From: Bacteroidota bacterium
GTDB lineage: Bacteria; Bacteroidota; Ignavibacteria; UBA10030; UBA8401
NCBI GenBank assembly: GCA_041658205.1
Contig: JBBAAO010000001.1
Location: 2,823,875-2,887,874 of the forward strand
DNA length: 64,000 nt
Direction of reading: 5' to 3'
Shown in pieces: positions 8,283-17,300 of this stretch (within the stretch, counting starts at the first letter, position 1; each line of letters opens with the position of its first letter). Below the pieces are notes generated by a model. That model did not search any database. It was not told the origin of the DNA and worked only from the letters and a program-made list of their open reading frames with translations. The position numbers and the translations under genes were made by a program.

Positions 8283-9178
8283 TGGACAATAGAATATTTT
8301 CCTTTGTGGAACGAAAGCAATCCGTCCATCTTCATTTTTTCCATCAACAAGGCCGTCCATGAAATATCCGACTGAGTGTGATTGCTCCATAACAAGGCTG
8401 CAACAGTTTCAGCAGTGCATGAATGGTAATGCAATAATTTCAAAATCTTACCGCGATATAATCGACGTGGAATTCCTCTCCATACCGGTTCAATCTTTAC
8501 TTTCTTCTTTTCTTTCTGCAAAAATGATTTTGAAAACGCCGAAGCACAATATAGCGAGACAGGACATTTATCGCAGCCGGGATTTCGAGCAGTACAGACC
8601 AACGCTCCAAAATCCATCAACGATTGATTCCAACTGTATGCACGTTTAGGCGGAAGAAATTTTTCTGCCAGATACCACGCACGATCATCATTAACTTGTT
8701 CTAACGAGGATGTGACTTTTTTACTCCACCGCGTTAAGATCCGTTTGATATTGACATCCACGACAGGCACATGTTGTTCGAATGCAAAACATGCAACCGC
8801 ATGTGCAGTGTACCGTCCGATACCCGGAAGTTTTTGTAAATCGTCTGGATTGTTTGGAAGTCGGGAATGAAATTCAGTGGAAACAATTTTCGCCAATTGA
8901 TGAAAACGTAACGCTCTGCTGTTATAACCCAGTCCGGACCACTCACGCAGTACATCGCCGGTGGTAGCGTTTGCAAGCGAAGAAAATGTCGGAAAGATTT
9001 TTACCCAGCGACGATAGTATTCAGCAACACGGCTTACCTGTGTCTGCTGCGCCATAATTTCTGAGAGAAGAATACGATACGGATTATGCGTCCTCCGCCA
9101 GGGTAAATGGCGCTGATGATGGACATACCAATGGAGTATACTTTTATGGAAAAGTGCGGCGGAATGTGTTGTGGCCAC
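8279..9178 (-). CDS. mutY: A/G-specific adenine DNA glycosylase
   Basis: Removes adenine mispaired with 8-oxoG. Visible residues are catalytic E40 (LLSEIMAQQTQ), the helix-hairpin-helix LPGIGRYTA (117-125), D141 in VPVVDVNIKR, and the [4Fe-4S] ligands C195-x6-C202-x2-C205-x5-C211. The protein is 299 aa, shorter than usual MutY (about 350). Its last ~85 residues (RRLYRGKILKLLHY... onward) look like a small winged-helix segment instead of the NUDIX-like 8-oxoG recognition domain. The start codon is GTG at 9178, chosen because no ATG precedes the first conserved motif (HLPWRR). It lies 9 bases after the response regulator gene and overlaps the ogg2-type gene by 4. Confidence 0.92.
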   Translation of the reverse strand: MATTHSAALFHKSILHWYVHHQRHLPWRRTHNPYRILLSEIMAQQTQVSRVAEYYRRWVKIFPTFSSLANATTGDVLREWSGLGYNSRALRFHQLAKIVSTEFHSRLPNNPDDLQKLPGIGRYTAHAVACFAFEQHVPVVDVNIKRILTRWSKKVTSSLEQVNDDRAWYLAEKFLPPKRAYSWNQSLMDFGALVCTARNPGCDKCPVSLYCASAFSKSFLQKEKKKVKIEPVWRGIPRRLYRGKILKLLHYHSCTAETVAALLWSNHTQSDISWTALLMEKMKMDGLLSFHKGKYSIVQ

Positions 9179-9187
9179 GCGTAAGAA

Positions 9188-9898
9188 TTACTCTTCCGTT
9201 TTCAGGATGAATCCTTGTCCGTACACAGTCTGAATCAGTTTCTTCGGGAAATCTTTATCGACAGATTTGCGAAGGTAATTAATGTACACATCAACAAAGT
9301 TTGTCCCGGCATCGAATTTATGTCCCCATACTTCCTCGGCAATCTCTTTTCGGGTGACAACTTTATCTTTTTTGCGGAGAAGGTATTCAAGCAAAGCAAA
9401 TTCACGCGGGCTAAGCATAATGTCGCTGCCGGCACGCGTAACTTTCCGAGAAACAAGATCCATCTCAAGATCGACGGCGGCAAGTTTCACAATCTCCTGT
9501 GCAGAAGGAACTCGGCGCATCAAAGCATCGATCCGAGCCACCAGTTCTTTTACGTCAAACGGTTTTGCAAGATAATCATCCGCTCCCAGTTTCAATCCTT
9601 TTACTTTATCTTCCACGGCATTCAAGCCGGAAAGGATCAACACCGGAGGATAGGCAGATTTTTTTCGCATATCTTTTAGAACGTCAAAACCGGATTTTTT
9701 TGGGAGAGAGAGATCGAGAACAACCAGATCGTAGGGATTTGCATTGATAACGTTTGTGGCATCTTCACCGTTTACGGCAACATCAACAGCAAACTGACGG
9801 GACAATCGTTTTTCAACGAGTAAGGCAATATCTTTATTATCTTCTACAACAAGAACGCGTTTCAATTCTTGTTCGTCTTTTTTATTTGTCATGGGCAT
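9188..9898 (-). CDS. OmpR/PhoB-type DNA-binding response regulator
   Basis: A 236-residue two-domain regulator. The receiver domain (about 13-125) has the acidic pair VVEDN (E19, D20), phospho-acceptor D62 in VVLDLSLP, and the conserved Lys in DDYLAKPFDVKEL. The C-terminal winged helix (about 140-233) shows SPREFALLEYLLRKKDKVVTRKEI and the recognition-helix region NFVDVYINYLRKSVD. No kinase gene is adjacent, so it is an orphan regulator in this view. It is the first gene of the leftward run leading to mutY, ogg2, yajQ, amidase and the PLP enzyme, and might regulate that unit, which is inference. A second ATG at 9892 is an equally possible start. Confidence 0.93.
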   Translation of the reverse strand: MPMTNKKDEQELKRVLVVEDNKDIALLVEKRLSRQFAVDVAVNGEDATNVINANPYDLVVLDLSLPKKSGFDVLKDMRKKSAYPPVLILSGLNAVEDKVKGLKLGADDYLAKPFDVKELVARIDALMRRVPSAQEIVKLAAVDLEMDLVSRKVTRAGSDIMLSPREFALLEYLLRKKDKVVTRKEIAEEVWGHKFDAGTNFVDVYINYLRKSVDKDFPKKLIQTVYGQGFILKTEE

Positions 9899-10206
9899 AA
9901 CAGAACATTGATAATGGTAGTTAACGTGTTCCCACTCTTCATCGAGTATAACGCCACAGGTTGTAAGTTGAAGCAGATAAACACACCAACGATCTTCATC
10001 CCAACCAACTTCACATAACGGATCGCAATGTTCTTTCTAAAACTGTTTACGGTGTATGGAAGTGCTTTCGAGAAATACTCCCTTCTGCTTTCATCCTGTA
10101 GAAAGTAAATCTTTTTGACCATGAAGTCAACTTATTGAAGCAAACTTTGATTTATAAATCTCTAATGATAAGTAACGTAAATATTTGTGCCATAATTATT
10201 TCCAAT
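9899..10206. other. Gene-poor region between response regulator and tRNA
   Basis: No convincing gene. A 77-codon leftward frame (9889-10122) overlaps the regulator start and lacks a ribosome binding site or recognisable motif, so it is not called. The region should hold the promoter of the leftward operon. Confidence 0.4.
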
Positions 10207-10237
10207 TTTGAAACGTTTTTCGTTTTTTGTATATTTG
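10207..10237 (+). promoter_or_regulatory. Bacteroidota-type promoter of tRNA-Arg
   Basis: TTTG (10207-10210), a 19-base spacer, then TATATTTG (10230-10237). This matches the TTTG / TAnnTTTG consensus recognised by the primary sigma factor of Bacteroidota. Transcription would start a few bases before the tRNA at 10251. Confidence 0.6.
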
Positions 10238-10250
10238 TATAACAATACTT

Positions 10251-10324
10251 GATCCCGTAGCTCAATTGGATAGAGCAACAGCCTTCTAAGCTGTAGGTTC
10301 CGCGTTCGATTCGCGGCGGGATCA
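10251..10324 (+). tRNA. tRNA-Arg (anticodon TCT)
   Basis: A full cloverleaf can be drawn: acceptor GATCCCG/CGGGATC (10251-10257 with 10317-10323), D stem GCTC/GAGC, anticodon stem ACAGC/GCTGT with loop CTTCTAA, T stem CCGCG/CGCGG with loop TTCGATT, and discriminator A at 10324. The anticodon TCT (10285-10287) reads AGA/AGG arginine codons. CCA is not encoded. A T-rich tract at about 10349-10356 could act in 3' end formation. Confidence 0.95.
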
Positions 10325-10373
10325 CAATTACACACAACATAACAACCTCTTTTTTTGTACTCCGTTTTAATCC

Positions 10374-10432
10374 ATTGTTCAAAGAACAATTTGAACATTA
10401 CTTTATTCAAATCATTCGACAGATTTGAATAA
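10374..10432. terminator. Two consecutive hairpins between tRNA and the TolB-like gene
   Basis: ATTGTTC-AAA-GAACAAT (10374-10390) and TTATTCAAATC / GATTTGAATAA (10403-10413 with 10422-10432). They lie between the rightward tRNA and the 3' end of the leftward lipoprotein gene at 10578, so they may serve as terminators for either. No long T-tract follows. The rest of 10325-10577 shows nothing else. Confidence 0.4.
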
Positions 10433-10577
10433 ATAATATCTCTCAATTTCCAAAAATTCGTTAAACTTTTTTATCCACACGGCGAGAAGAGGGAATTGAT
10501 GAACCGATTTGCGAAATTCATTCTTAAAAAGCGAATAGCACAATTAACTGAATCTGAACTACCTTAACTTTCATTTT

Positions 10578-11678
10578 TTACTCCTTAAGTGTTTTTCTAT
10601 TAATAAAAATGATTTCATTGTTCGCGTAAGATGTTTTTGGAAGATGTGTGCTTCCCGTATAATTTGTTGTCGACAAAATCATCTGTTCAGTCATACTGTT
10701 AATAGTTACTATTCCTAATGACCAATTATTTTTAAAATAAAGCATGTATTTTTCATTTTTGGATAAATATGGACTGTTGGTGTTTGGAATATTGGTATTA
10801 ATTTGTTTTTGCGTATCTATATTAAATATTACTAAAAACGGTATACTATCATTTACATCAATAATGATGTCATTGGTTACAGATAATTCCGGATAATATC
10901 CAAAACCTAAAGACTGAATTGTGATTGCTGTGACATTATTTATTGAATCAGCTCGAACGATTTTCAGTTTACTAGATTTTGTGTCACTGTTGTCTATTTC
11001 AACAAAAAATATCCTCTTGTTGTCAGAAAGAATTTGTGGATGATAACACGTTCCATCAGAAGAACTGTATATCTTTTTTTTGTTATTCGTGCCGATATCG
11101 TATATATAAATTGAAGCCAATTTATTCGTTTGATCAATTTCAGAATAAACAATTTTTGTGTTATCAAAAGATAAACATATCTCATTAATTCTATTTCCAG
11201 GTGTGTTATTGGTAATATTAGTGACTACTTTTGTTTGAATATTTACTTTAAATATATTACGAGGTGTCAAATTCGCATCATTTGATTCCCAAGAAGCAAA
11301 AAATATTTCTTTGCCATCCGATGAGACCAAAATTCTTTTATAATGTGGAATGTCAACATAATGTGTACTTTGGAAAATATTTGCGACACAAAGACTATCT
11401 TTTTGACCTGTTTTTAGATCTAAAGTAAAAATGCCTTGATATCCAGCTCCCAATTTACTTTGCACATAATATATTTTACTCGAATTCGGAATAAAATCGG
11501 CATAGTGTATAAATTGTTTTTCGTTTGTTAATTGACGCAGTCCTGATCCATCTTGATAAACAGTAAATATTTCGGAAATGTCTTTTGACACATAAAATAT
11601 TTCATTGTCTGTCGAATTTTTACAACTAAGCCCTACTATACTTACAAATAGAAATATAAATGACTTTCTGAAATCCAT
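10578..11678 (-). CDS. TolB-like beta-propeller lipoprotein
   Basis: A 366-residue predicted lipoprotein: the signal peptide ends in the lipobox VGLSC. It is followed by repeated blades of the PD40/TolB type, for example EIFTVYQDGSGLRQLT, KVNIQTKVVTNITNNTPG and IYDIGTNNKKKIYSSSDG, each of which lists a value and then a residue pair before the next strand. Such propellers bind proteins or carbohydrates in the envelope; no enzymatic residue is apparent. The gene is noticeably more AT-rich than its neighbours, with many AAT/TTT codons, which may point to transfer or relaxed selection. It stands alone and diverges from the receiver-kinase gene at 11987. Confidence 0.75.
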   Translation of the reverse strand: MDFRKSFIFLFVSIVGLSCKNSTDNEIFYVSKDISEIFTVYQDGSGLRQLTNEKQFIHYADFIPNSSKIYYVQSKLGAGYQGIFTLDLKTGQKDSLCVANIFQSTHYVDIPHYKRILVSSDGKEIFFASWESNDANLTPRNIFKVNIQTKVVTNITNNTPGNRINEICLSFDNTKIVYSEIDQTNKLASIYIYDIGTNNKKKIYSSSDGTCYHPQILSDNKRIFFVEIDNSDTKSSKLKIVRADSINNVTAITIQSLGFGYYPELSVTNDIIIDVNDSIPFLVIFNIDTQKQINTNIPNTNSPYLSKNEKYMLYFKNNWSLGIVTINSMTEQMILSTTNYTGSTHLPKTSYANNEIIFINRKTLKE

Positions 11679-11986
11679 TTAATTACCTTTGTTTTTTATA
11701 TTATTTTAGCACAATTCATTTTTTTTATAAAGATAATTTTATCCGATGTATCTTAAATCCGGTATCACGTAAATATGATATCTTGAATGCTCACAACATG
11801 AAATCATATAAAGTATCTGTGAATCTACGGATATTTTTGGATAAATGAACTCAAACAAACACTTCTACTTTGATGCTGTTTTCCTTGCAAATATTTATTA
11901 CTATGCAATGAACTTTGTTGCTTACGTTACTCTTCTGAATCGTAGAATTTCAATTGAGAAGCGTTATTGTTGGAGGGATTAAGACA
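11679..11986. promoter_or_regulatory. Divergent intergenic region
   Basis: Promoters for the TolB-like lipoprotein (leftward) and the receiver-kinase pair (rightward) must lie here, but none can be assigned confidently. Bases 11765-11780 contain TCACGTAAATATGATA, resembling three repeats at 57149-57274. A clear GGAGG ribosome binding site is at 11972-11976. Confidence 0.4.
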
Positions 11987-13099
11987 ATGGACCAATCGAC
12001 ACCACATCAAAAGATTCTCGTTATAGACGATGAAGAGAGTTATCGTGAAATTATTGCTTTGACGCTCGGCTGCAACGGATACGAAGTGATTGAAGCAACG
12101 AATGGTTTAGATGGACTGGCCGCAGCAAAAATGCACACTCCCGATCTTATTCTTTGCGATGTGAATATGCCGAAAATGGACGGCATTACTCTGCTCAGCA
12201 CTTTAAAAGTAGAACCGGAATTTGCCTGGATTCCCTTTATTTTTTTAACCGGAAATGCCAGCACAAGCGATCGCAGAAAAGGAATGCAGCTTGGCGCAGA
12301 TGATTACCTCACAAAGCCATTTACGTCCGACGAATTGATTGCTTCCGTTGAGACACGCTTATCAAAAAAAAATACTCAGCAAAAATATTACGAATCGCAA
12401 TTCGAGGATATTAAATCGAACTTCATCTATGCTCTTCCTCATGAATTTCGTACGCCCTTGAATGGAATTCTGGGCTTTTCACAAATTCTTATGGAAGAAC
12501 AGAATATTCCCGCCGATGAAATAAAAGAGTTGGGTTCGCGAATCCACAAGTCAGGGCAGCGGCTTCATCATCTATTGGAAAACTTGATTATGTTTGGACA
12601 GCTGCAATTATGGATTCATGATCAACAAAAAATAATTGAATTGCAGAGCACCTCTACATTAATCATTGAAGTGATTCGCATGGCATCAGAGAAGCTGATG
12701 AAAAAATATGGACGGACAGATGCGGTACGGTTGTCGCTGAAGGATTGCATCACACAAATTTCGTCGGTACTGTTGACGAAGATTGTCAGTGAAATTATCG
12801 ATAATGCTTTAAAATTTTCCGAGACTGGTGCATTTGTCTCCGTCTCCAGTGAGGAGTGCGGTTCGAATATTCACATCGTGGTGCAGGATGTTGGCAGAGG
12901 GATATCGGAAGAACAAATTAAAAAAATTACTGGATTTCAGCAGTTTGAACGGGGATATTACGAACAGCAAGGAGCCGGATTGGGTTTAGCAATTGCCAAA
13001 ACTCTTACTGAATTGCATAGCGGAGATCTTCTTATCAACAGCAATGGGATGAAGGGGACAACGGTCACAATCTCGTTGCCAAAAGCAATACAACATTGA
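11987..13099 (+). CDS. Receiver-histidine kinase hybrid (REC-HisKA-HATPase)
   Basis: The ATG at 11987 has GGAGG ten bases upstream and is preferred to an earlier in-frame start. The cytosolic 370-residue protein has an N-terminal receiver (VIDDEESY acidic pair, D58 in LILCDVNMP, Lys in DDYLTKPFT), a dimerisation/phospho-acceptor helix with H152 in LPHEFRTPLNG, then an ATPase domain with N box EIIDNALKFS, G1 QDVGRGIS and G2 GAGLGLAIAK. No membrane segment or sensor domain other than REC is present, so the input is probably phosphotransfer from another kinase, as in the response-regulator/kinase proteins common in this phylum. A diverged paralogue follows 91 bases downstream. Confidence 0.92.
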   Translation: MDQSTPHQKILVIDDEESYREIIALTLGCNGYEVIEATNGLDGLAAAKMHTPDLILCDVNMPKMDGITLLSTLKVEPEFAWIPFIFLTGNASTSDRRKGMQLGADDYLTKPFTSDELIASVETRLSKKNTQQKYYESQFEDIKSNFIYALPHEFRTPLNGILGFSQILMEEQNIPADEIKELGSRIHKSGQRLHHLLENLIMFGQLQLWIHDQQKIIELQSTSTLIIEVIRMASEKLMKKYGRTDAVRLSLKDCITQISSVLLTKIVSEIIDNALKFSETGAFVSVSSEECGSNIHIVVQDVGRGISEEQIKKITGFQQFERGYYEQQGAGLGLAIAKTLTELHSGDLLINSNGMKGTTVTISLPKAIQH

Positions 13100-13190
13100 A
13101 ACAATGTTTGCACTGCACTCTTCAAAATTAAGTGGGACCGGGGACCCTCACACAACATCACAAATCATTCACTTACTGTAAAGGTGTTGC

Positions 13191-14306
13191 ATGAAAGAAC
13201 AAAAACAAAAAATCCTGGTCGTGGATGATGAAATCGATCTTCGAAATATCATTACCGATATTCTTACCGATGCCGGATATGAAACATATTTGGCGGAAGA
13301 CGGAATACAGGGATTGACGCTGGCCAAAACGATCCTGCCGGATCTTATTCTTTGCGACATTCAAATGCCTTCCATGAATGGATATGAACTTTTAAACATG
13401 GTAAAAACAGATCCGGAGATGGGAAATGTCCCGTTTGTTTTTATGACCGGTGTAAATGTGGGGCAATTCGATCTTCGTAAAGGAATGGATCTTGGTGCGG
13501 ATGATTATCTCACCAAACCCTTCAGCGCGGATGATCTGATTAATGCCGTGCGGACGCGATTACGGAAAAAACAATTATGGCAAAAATTTCTCGATTCAAA
13601 AATAGAAAAGACACAAACCGGCTTCATTGTATTACTGTCCAATGAACTGCATATTTTAGTGATGGATATACTCGAACACGCACAATCCCTTCTTGCGGAA
13701 AACGATTTCTCTCCGGAAAGAATCCAAAAAACTGCGCAAAAAATCAATCGTTCGGGAAAACGCTTAAGTCGTTTACACGAAAATATTCTATACTATGCCA
13801 TGCTACAATTGTGGGTGACCGACCATGAAAAGATTGCATCGTTCCGTCGGGAAGTCACTTCGTCGTACCTTCACATTCTTCATTCCATCGTTCATGAAAA
13901 TGTCCGCGAACAAGACCGAAAAGATTCGATCGTTCTTTCCTGTACTGATGCGGCATTACAAATTTCTCCTGCTGATTTTGGAAAGATGATGGATGAACTG
14001 GTTGATAATGCCTGCAAGTTTTCCAATCCTACTAGCACGATATATATCTCTTCTGAAAAGAACCAACAGGGCATTCAATTAACAATCCGTGATGAAGGCC
14101 GCGGGATGTCGAAAGAGGAAATTGACAGCGTGGAATCCTTAATGGACAACAAGCAACAAATATACCGGCGTGATGAGTCTGGGTTGGGACTGACAATTAC
14201 GAAATCTATTGCAGAACTTTACGGGGGCACGCTTACCATTAACAGCGAAGTGAATAAAGGTACTTCCATTACCGTCACGTTGCCGATTGCAAAAATAAGT
14301 AACTGA
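13191..14306 (+). CDS. Receiver-kinase paralogue with substituted phospho-acceptor histidine
   Basis: A 371-residue paralogue of the preceding protein, matching in length and domain order: receiver with acidic pair VVDDE and D56 (LILCDIQMP), dimerisation helix, ATPase. The ATPase boxes are intact (ELVDNACKFS, RDEGRGMS, SGLGLTITK). The H box is not: where the neighbour reads PHEFRTP this protein reads SNELHIL, so the acceptor position is N151 and the following F, R and final P are also changed. It should bind ATP yet not autophosphorylate at that site. It may instead heterodimerise with its neighbour, act as a phosphatase, or signal through the receiver. The start ATG follows AAGG. Confidence 0.88.
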   Translation: MKEQKQKILVVDDEIDLRNIITDILTDAGYETYLAEDGIQGLTLAKTILPDLILCDIQMPSMNGYELLNMVKTDPEMGNVPFVFMTGVNVGQFDLRKGMDLGADDYLTKPFSADDLINAVRTRLRKKQLWQKFLDSKIEKTQTGFIVLLSNELHILVMDILEHAQSLLAENDFSPERIQKTAQKINRSGKRLSRLHENILYYAMLQLWVTDHEKIASFRREVTSSYLHILHSIVHENVREQDRKDSIVLSCTDAALQISPADFGKMMDELVDNACKFSNPTSTIYISSEKNQQGIQLTIRDEGRGMSKEEIDSVESLMDNKQQIYRRDESGLGLTITKSIAELYGGTLTINSEVNKGTSITVTLPIAKISN

Positions 14307-14323
14307 CGATGCATGTAAATGAA

Positions 14324-14364
14324 AAAATCATTGCATGGTCTCTCGTCAACCATGCAATGATTTT
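14324..14364. terminator. Bidirectional terminator between convergent kinase genes
   Basis: A perfect 16-bp stem, AAAATCATTGCATGGT with ACCATGCAATGATTTT, around a 9-base loop. It is placed exactly between the convergent genes ending at 14306 and 14387, with A- and T-runs on the two sides so it can work in both directions. Confidence 0.85.
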
Positions 14365-14386
14365 ACACCTATGTTCTGGCACGTCA

Positions 14387-17300
14387 TTAGGACTCTGGCT
14401 GCGTGGGAACCCCTTTAATGACCGACGATACCATGGTCATTAATTTTTCCGCTGTATACGGTTTATCAATAAATCCATTCACTGCATTTTTATCCCCCTC
14501 AACACTTTTTGGTTTATCGATTAATCCACTGGAAGCGATAATCTTGATATCTGGATTCATTCTGCGTAGTGCCGTGATTAAATGATTCCCATCCATCACC
14601 GGCATCATCATATCCGTCAAGACGAGTGCAACTTTGTCGTGCAGTTCGGCAAACCGCGCGACTCCTTCTGCGCCGTCTGCTGCCGTAATAACAACATAGT
14701 TATAAAGCTCTAGGGTATATTTCGTAACATCACGGATCGATGCTTCATCATCTACCACCAATATTAATTCTCCCTTTCCAAAATAGTCCTGCTGCAGTGC
14801 TTTCGTTCCCGCAACAACAGCGTTTGAAACTGTAGCGGGCAAAAAGACATTAAACGTAGTCCCTTTACCAACTTCGCTTTGCACTTTAATGAATCCGCCA
14901 TGACTTTTTACGATAGTGTATACAGTTGATAATCCAAGACCCGTCCCTTTACCAATTTCTTTTGTCGTAAAAAACGGTTCAAAGATATGATCAATGATCT
15001 GAGGAGCCATTCCGATCCCTGTATCCTTGATGGAAAACTGAACATACCGCCCGACAACTGCATCAATATTCATCCGAACGTACTGTTCATCAATCACTTC
15101 ATTGGAAGCGGTGATTGAGAGCGAACCGCCGTCCGGCATGGCATCGCGCGCGTTCACGCCCAGATTCATCACCAACTGATGAAAATGAGTCGGATCACCC
15201 ATGATTGTCCAAGTATTGGTTGGAATGTCGCTGCTAATTTTGATGGAGCGAGGGAATGTCTGTTTGAAGATCCCGATAATTTCTTTGATCAAATGTCGCG
15301 GTTGAATAAGAATTTTTTGCGTCTCCACTCCGCGGGCGAATGTCAGAATCTGTTTCACAATCTCCGAACCGCGGCGGGTACTGGATTCGACTGATTCGAG
15401 AATCTTTTGCGAACTATCATTTACATAAGTCCGTTTTAAAAATTCCACTGCCAATAAGATCGGGGCAAGTACATTATTGAGATCGTGTGCAATTCCTCCG
15501 GCGAGCGTTCCTAAACTTCCCATCCGTTGTGTTCGCAGCAACTGCGCTTCGATTTTTTTCTTATCGGTAATGTCATTGCTCATGGAGAGGATCGATTTTG
15601 GATTTCCTTCTTCATCGTTGATCACATTAAAACGAATATCAACAACAATGGTTTGAAGCTGTTTGGTTCGCAGCTTGAACTCGCCTGAAAAATTTCCCTC
15701 CTTATAGAGTTGTTCCATTTCCTTACTGAAATCATTTTTTTCAAGATAGACCAATGAACGGAAATCTTTTCCGATGGCATCCGTTGCTAACCAACCGAAC
15801 AACCGTTCAGCACCTTTATTCCAGTACATCACCCTATAATCCATATCTCGTACGATGATCGCTTCGTGAGCTTCATCAAGAAGCATCGCCTGTTCCTTCA
15901 TTCGTTGAACGGCAATGTTCCGGTCCGTAACATCTTGTTTTACGGCAACAAAATGTGTGATAACGTTACTGGCGTTGCGCACCGGAGTGATAGTCATTTC
16001 ATCGTCATAGAATGATCCATCCTTTCGTTTATTGACGATATTCCCCCTCCACACCTCACCGGATTTGATGGTGTTCCATAATTTCTCGTAGAACTGTTGC
16101 GTTTGTTTACCGGATTTTAAGAGACTGGGTTTCCCTCCGATTGCTTCCTCCACCGAATAACCGGTGATTCTTGTAAAAGAATTATTTGCCCAGACAATTT
16201 GACCATCCAGATCTGTGATCACAATGGCGTTCGCAGCAGATTCAAGTGCTGTTGTCTGTAACACCTGCATCTCTTCCGCCCGTTTGATATCGTCAATATC
16301 CGTATGTGCGCCTAACATTCTCAGAGGTTTCCCGTTTGTCGTATATTCAATTATTCTTCCAAGGGAAAGGATCCATTTCCAAGCGCCGGATTTTGTTTTT
16401 TGCCGGAATTCTATTCGATATTCGTTGGACACTCCGGAGATATAATTGATATACGCTTGGCGTGTCCGTTCTTTATCATCGGGATGAAGCCGATCAATCC
16501 ACAGCGAGTTCGTTTCCACAAATGTGGCAGGATCGTATCCCAGCATGATTGCATACTCGGGGTTCACAATCATTTCGCCGGTTTGAATGTTTAAATCAAA
16601 TAATCCTTGATTTGCCGCCTGAATTGACAGACGCAAACGTTCTTCGCTTTCGCGAAGTTTTTCTTCAGCAATTCGGCGTTCTGTAACATCACGAGCAATC
16701 GAAAAGAATCCCTTTACGGTCCCATTTTCAATAATCAGCCGGGTATTTTGATTGAACCATTTAATGTCACCGGTTTTCGTCCGGAAAGGAAATTCGGTTG
16801 TCACAAATTCCTTTCGCAGTTGATATTGACGCAAATAAATCCGCTGTATTGCATTTTTATATTTCGGTTCTACAAGGTCAGAATACCGAAGGTGCCGCAG
16901 TTCTTCAAATGAATACCCTGTTGATTGCAACGTGATCGGGTTTGCATACGTAAAGTGCCCTTTGATATCGATGGTAAAAATATTTTCTACGGCATCTTCC
17001 ACAACTGAACGGAATTTTTTCTCCGACTCCTTTAAAATTTCCTCCGCCCGTTTCCGTTCTGTGATATCGTTCAACGAACCGACAATCGAGACAGTTTTAC
17101 CTTCATGGACCAATGGGGCTTCCCGCACTTCAACCCAGACTTTTGTGCCGTTTTTATGGTGCAATTCCAGTTCATACGGTGGCTGTGCTACGCCAGTCTC
17201 AATTGCGCGGACCGTTAATCGATATCCGTTCTCGTTCACCGGGTTATCTGTTGTGAATTCTCTCCAGCTAATTAATGCTTCCTCAACATTGTACCCTAAC

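Noticed and set aside
8283..8390. N-terminal extension of the Ogg2-type glycosylase
   Set aside because: It lies within mutY; the ATGA-coupled ATG at 8282 starts the conserved domain.
9889..10122. 77-codon leftward frame upstream of the response regulator
   Set aside because: It overlaps the regulator start, has no ribosome binding site or motif, and is unsupported by composition.
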